Assembly: GCA_035718085.1 (NCBI GenBank)
Contig: DASTHS010000277.1
Coordinates: 1 to 16,213 of the forward strand
DNA from: DASTHS01 sp035718085
GTDB lineage: Bacteria > Actinomycetota > Acidimicrobiia > Acidimicrobiales > Palsa-688
Length of the DNA stretch: 16,213 nt
Reading direction: 5' to 3'
Shown: one piece after another, positions 14,834-16,213 of the stretch
Layout of the letters: each line of letters starts with the position of its first letter
Numbering within the stretch: the first letter of the stretch is position 1
Made by a program: the position numbers and the translations under genes
Notes under the pieces: model-generated
Told to the model about the DNA's origin: nothing
What the model saw: only the letters and a program-made list of their open reading frames with translations
Databases searched by the model: none

Positions 14834-14876
14834 TGCGCCCCCTGGGATTCGAACCCAGAACCTGCGGATTAAGAGT
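14834..14876 (-). tRNA. tRNA-Lys(CTT) 3' fragment, attachment-site scar
   Basis: On the minus strand, 14876 to 14834 reads as the 3' part of a tRNA: anticodon loop CTCTTAA with anticodon CTT at 14873-14871, 3' anticodon-stem strand TCCGC, variable loop AGGTT, T arm CTGGG-TTCGAAT-CCCAG (14858-14842, perfect 5-bp stem), acceptor strand GGGGCGC and discriminator A at 14834. No CCA is encoded. The 5' anticodon strand should be GCGGA, but 14880-14876 reads ACACA, so homology ends at one base pair and no D arm or 5' acceptor strand (expected GCGCCCC) follows. This is the usual trace of site-specific integration into a tRNA gene: the element restores a complete tRNA at its far end, outside this window, and leaves this fragment here. 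It is not a functional tRNA by itself. Confidence 0.85.
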
Positions 14877-14968
14877 GTGTTCACGGTTCGGCGGCTAACA
14901 GCCTGAACAGCACTCGCAGCGCCCTGACCAGCGGGTTTGTGGGTAGCGACCGCCGGGACCGTGCCGGA

Positions 14969-15466
14969 TCAGGTCGCATTGGGTGGCGGGATCTGGCAGC
15001 CGTTCTGGCAGCCCCCGGCCGGCTTCTCGGGACTGGTGCGGAGGGCGGCGAGCCGGTCCTGGCGCCACCGTTCGATCGCCTGCCGGGCGATGTCCTCGGG
15101 CACGTCGAACCGGTCGGCCACCTCCCACAGCTCGACCGGCGTGCCGCTCTCGGCGAGGGCGTCGAGCCGCTCCGGGGGTACCAGCCGGCGGGCGGTCTCC
15201 GCCCTGACGGCCGCCTCCTCCTTCGCCACCAGCGGGCCCGGTGTCGACAGGTCGTAGAGCAGCCCGCGCTCGTCGTGCACCAGTTCGTGGGTGAGCGCCG
15301 CCGACCGGGCACGACGGCCGAGCCGCCAGTCGAGGATCACCCGCCGGCGGCCGCCGCCGGCGTCCACGAGGAGGGCGTCTGCGCTGTCGAGCTCACGCCA
15401 CTCGAGCGTGAGGTGCTTCCGTTCGCGCAGCGCCCGCCACGGGTTCCACCCCGTCTCCTCCGCCAT
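14969..15466 (-). CDS. ImmA/IrrE-family metallo-endopeptidase-like protein
   Basis: The 165-residue protein carries HELVH at 60-64 (zinc ligands His60 and His64, catalytic Glu61), followed by KEEAAVRAETARRLVPPERL at 82-101, which matches the ExEAxxFAxxLLxP third-ligand helix of ImmA/IrrE peptidases. In known elements such enzymes cleave an XRE-type repressor and so induce excision or gene expression; IrrE-type members control stress genes. No repressor gene adjoins it here. Residues 110-140 (VELWEVADRFDVPEDIARQA) look like a small helix-turn-helix-like segment. The tail has a 12-nt-period repeat encoding GCQNGCQ. ATG 15466 sits 7 nt from a TACCGT box with no Shine-Dalgarno, so a leaderless mRNA is likely; two inverted repeats cover this promoter. 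It is the gene closest to the attachment scar. The fold call is fairly secure, the target unknown. Confidence 0.82.
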   Translation of the reverse strand: MAEETGWNPWRALRERKHLTLEWRELDSADALLVDAGGGRRRVILDWRLGRRARSAALTHELVHDERGLLYDLSTPGPLVAKEEAAVRAETARRLVPPERLDALAESGTPVELWEVADRFDVPEDIARQAIERWRQDRLAALRTSPEKPAGGCQNGCQIPPPNAT

Positions 15467-15473
15467 GCCAGGG

Positions 15474-15511
15474 ACGGTACGGACCGTGTGTGACGACCTA
15501 CACCGATGTAG
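15474..15511 (-). promoter_or_regulatory. Promoter with two inverted repeats upstream of the ImmA-like gene
   Basis: The minus-strand -10 box TACCGT (15479-15474) lies 7 nt before ATG 15466. It is covered by an inverted repeat ACGGT-ACGG-ACCGT (15474-15487). A second, CTACA-CCGA-TGTAG (15498-15511), overlaps where the -35 element should be. Two dyads on one promoter suggest repressor binding; the protein that binds is not identified. Confidence 0.5.
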
Positions 15512-15535
15512 TTCGCCGAGCCCGGGCCGGGGCGG

Positions 15536-16030
15536 TCATGCGAGCAGTCGGGCCTTGGCGGAGTCGAACTCGGCGGGGGAGATGACGCCCTGGTCGCGTA
15601 GAACGGCGAGCTTCGCCAGCTCATCACCGAGCGACGCGGCGGCAGGAGCGACTGGGCCGCCACGGCCGGTGAGCGCCACCTGGTCTCGGATGGCCTGCGC
15701 TATGCGCTCAACGTCGTTCTTGTCGACCTGCTGGATGTCGGCCGTGTCACCGGAGGCGCGGATGGTGATGTGCCCGGCGGTGAACCCCTTCTTGTGGTCG
15801 ACGCCGGTGATGAGGCCGTAGACGAAGTCCTGCACGTCGTAGCCGCCGAGCTTCTTGGTGAAGACCAGCACCCGCCGGTCGGTGAGGAGGATCGACCCTC
15901 GCCGTGTGGTCTTCTGTCCCATTCGGGTTACGTGCGCAACGCCGGTCGTCGCGTCGAGGACCTCTTCGCCGGGCATGAGGGCCGGGGCCGCGTCCCGCTT
16001 GATCTGCTCGTACTTCTTGCTGGTGGTCAT
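15536..16030 (-). CDS. PH-like domain and SHOCT domain protein
   Basis: The 164-residue protein starts at ATG 16030 (MTTSKKYEQIKRDAAPALMP), behind a perfect AGGAGG at 16040-16035. A longer frame to 16195 exists but lacks a ribosome binding site and any family-like sequence. Residues 18-120 resemble the YokE-type bacterial PH domain: LMPGEEVLDATTGV, then GSILLTDRRVLVFTKK (46-60) and repeated short strands (YGLITGVDHKKGF, HITIRASGDTADIQQV) ending in a helix (VERIAQAIRDQV). Residues 134-164 are a SHOCT domain (LGDELAKLAVLRDQGVISPA then EFDSAKARLLA), a short helical pair found at the ends of many unrelated bacterial and phage proteins and probably used for oligomerisation. There is no signal peptide or membrane segment. 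It lies 69 nt upstream of the ImmA-like gene on the same strand. The function is unknown; both domains suggest a binding rather than catalytic role. Confidence 0.85.
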   Translation of the reverse strand: MTTSKKYEQIKRDAAPALMPGEEVLDATTGVAHVTRMGQKTTRRGSILLTDRRVLVFTKKLGGYDVQDFVYGLITGVDHKKGFTAGHITIRASGDTADIQQVDKNDVERIAQAIRDQVALTGRGGPVAPAAASLGDELAKLAVLRDQGVISPAEFDSAKARLLA

Positions 16031-16034
16031 GTCG

Positions 16035-16040
16035 CCTCCT
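16035..16040 (-). promoter_or_regulatory. Shine-Dalgarno AGGAGG of the PH-SHOCT gene
   Basis: On the minus strand AGGAGG (16040-16035) has a 4-nt gap to ATG 16030. It fixes the start and differs from the leaderless chromosomal genes to the left. Confidence 0.7.
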
Positions 16041-16104
16041 GGTCTGGGCCGAAGCTGCCGCTCTTGCGGAGGGTGGGTCGGCAAGCCCTCAGGTGCGCCG
16101 CCGC

Positions 16105-16134
16105 TCATGCGAGCAGCCGGGCCTTCGCCGGCGA
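16105..16134 (-). pseudogene. Residual SHOCT C-terminus (SPAKARLLA then stop)
   Basis: On the minus strand these 30 nt encode SPAKARLLA followed by TGA, nearly the same as the last residues of the PH-SHOCT protein (DSAKARLLA, stop). The plus-strand segments 16105-16129 and 15536-15560 match at 22 of 25 positions. An in-frame TGA lies three codons further upstream and no other frame gives a SHOCT domain, so at most the tail of a second SHOCT gene remains. Positions 16031-16104 and 16135-16213 show no supported gene. Chance similarity cannot be excluded. Confidence 0.4.
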
Positions 16135-16213
16135 TGGGATCGCTCACGAGCCCATGCACCCGGGGTCGGACCGGCTCGAGCAGGTGGCCGGCCACCCGAC
16201 ATCGCTCCGCAAC

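Larger units (their letters stand above)
14877..16213. mobile_element. Left end of a tRNA-Lys-integrated element (continues past right edge)
   Basis: Sequence from the point where tRNA homology stops to the right edge is taken as one integrated element (prophage, integrative plasmid or ICE; the type cannot be told). It holds two minus-strand genes, an ImmA/IrrE-type metallopeptidase and a PH-SHOCT protein, families frequent in actinobacterial mobile DNA. Positions 14877-14968 contain no gene, only short CAGC-containing repeats (near 14898, 14907, 14917 and 14929). No integrase, excisionase or structural gene is within view; an integrase is expected near the other end, beside a complete tRNA-Lys. 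Confidence 0.65.

Noticed and set aside
14834..14880. tRNA-Lys interrupted by an intron
   Set aside because: The break is at the base of the anticodon stem, no group I intron features follow, and no 5' tRNA half is seen in the next 1.3 kb, while mobile-element-type genes are present.
14898..14932. CAGC-containing short repeats as integrase arm sites
   Set aside because: The units are only 4-5 nt and irregularly spaced; they cannot be told from chance without the integrase or other copies.
14881..15312. 143-residue minus-strand frame overlapping the ImmA-like gene
   Set aside because: Arg/Pro/Ser-rich alternate frame without domain signals; the HExxH frame is clearly the coding one.

Overview
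The window is very GC-rich, gene-dense DNA that looks like a chromosome segment of an actinobacterium, most likely of class Acidimicrobiia. Three things point there: two secreted proteins ending in 42-residue 'GYWLVASDGG..FxFGDA' repeats, a DUF3097 family protein, and many genes that seem to lack a leader (a TAnnnT -10 box ending 6-9 nt before the start codon, with no Shine-Dalgarno). The taxonomic call is inference from sequence style, not from a marker gene.

Layout, left to right. (1) 1-949: the N-terminal end of a family 4 glycosyltransferase (minus strand), divergent from a 230-residue protein resembling a lone N-terminal half of a GT-B glycosyltransferase. (2) 984-1592: a lone clpP (minus), convergent with the previous gene across a GC palindrome. 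(3) 1697-5778: two secreted proteins in the same direction, a subtilisin-like S8 protease and a SpoIID/LytB-domain peptidoglycan protein, sharing the 42-residue C-terminal repeat domain. (4) 5803-7384: gmd (GDP-mannose 4,6-dehydratase) and an RmlC-like sugar epimerase, both minus, for nucleotide-sugar supply to the envelope. (5) 7411-8232: a DUF3097 protein, divergent from the epimerase gene across 26 bp with overlapping -10 boxes. (6) 8329-14820: a single 6.5-kb gene for a 2163-residue signalling protein carrying Ser/Thr kinase, ATPase, helical repeats, GAF, PAS, GGDEF, EAL and response-regulator receiver domains. (7) 14834-14876: only the 3' part of a tRNA-Lys(CTT) gene on the minus strand, the scar of an element integrated into that tRNA. 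(8) 14877 to the right edge: the inside end of that element, with an ImmA/IrrE-type metallopeptidase gene and a PH-SHOCT gene, both minus.

How the parts fit. Regions 1, 3 and 4 form a cell-envelope neighbourhood (sugar transfer, sugar-nucleotide synthesis, peptidoglycan and surface proteolysis). The giant protein could couple Ser/Thr phosphorylation, ligand sensing and cyclic di-GMP turnover in one polypeptide; its link to the envelope genes is positional only. The right-hand end is foreign DNA that stopped at the tRNA and left the chromosomal gene order to its left intact. No rRNA, CRISPR array, transposase or integrase is visible; the integrase, if present, should lie beyond the right edge.
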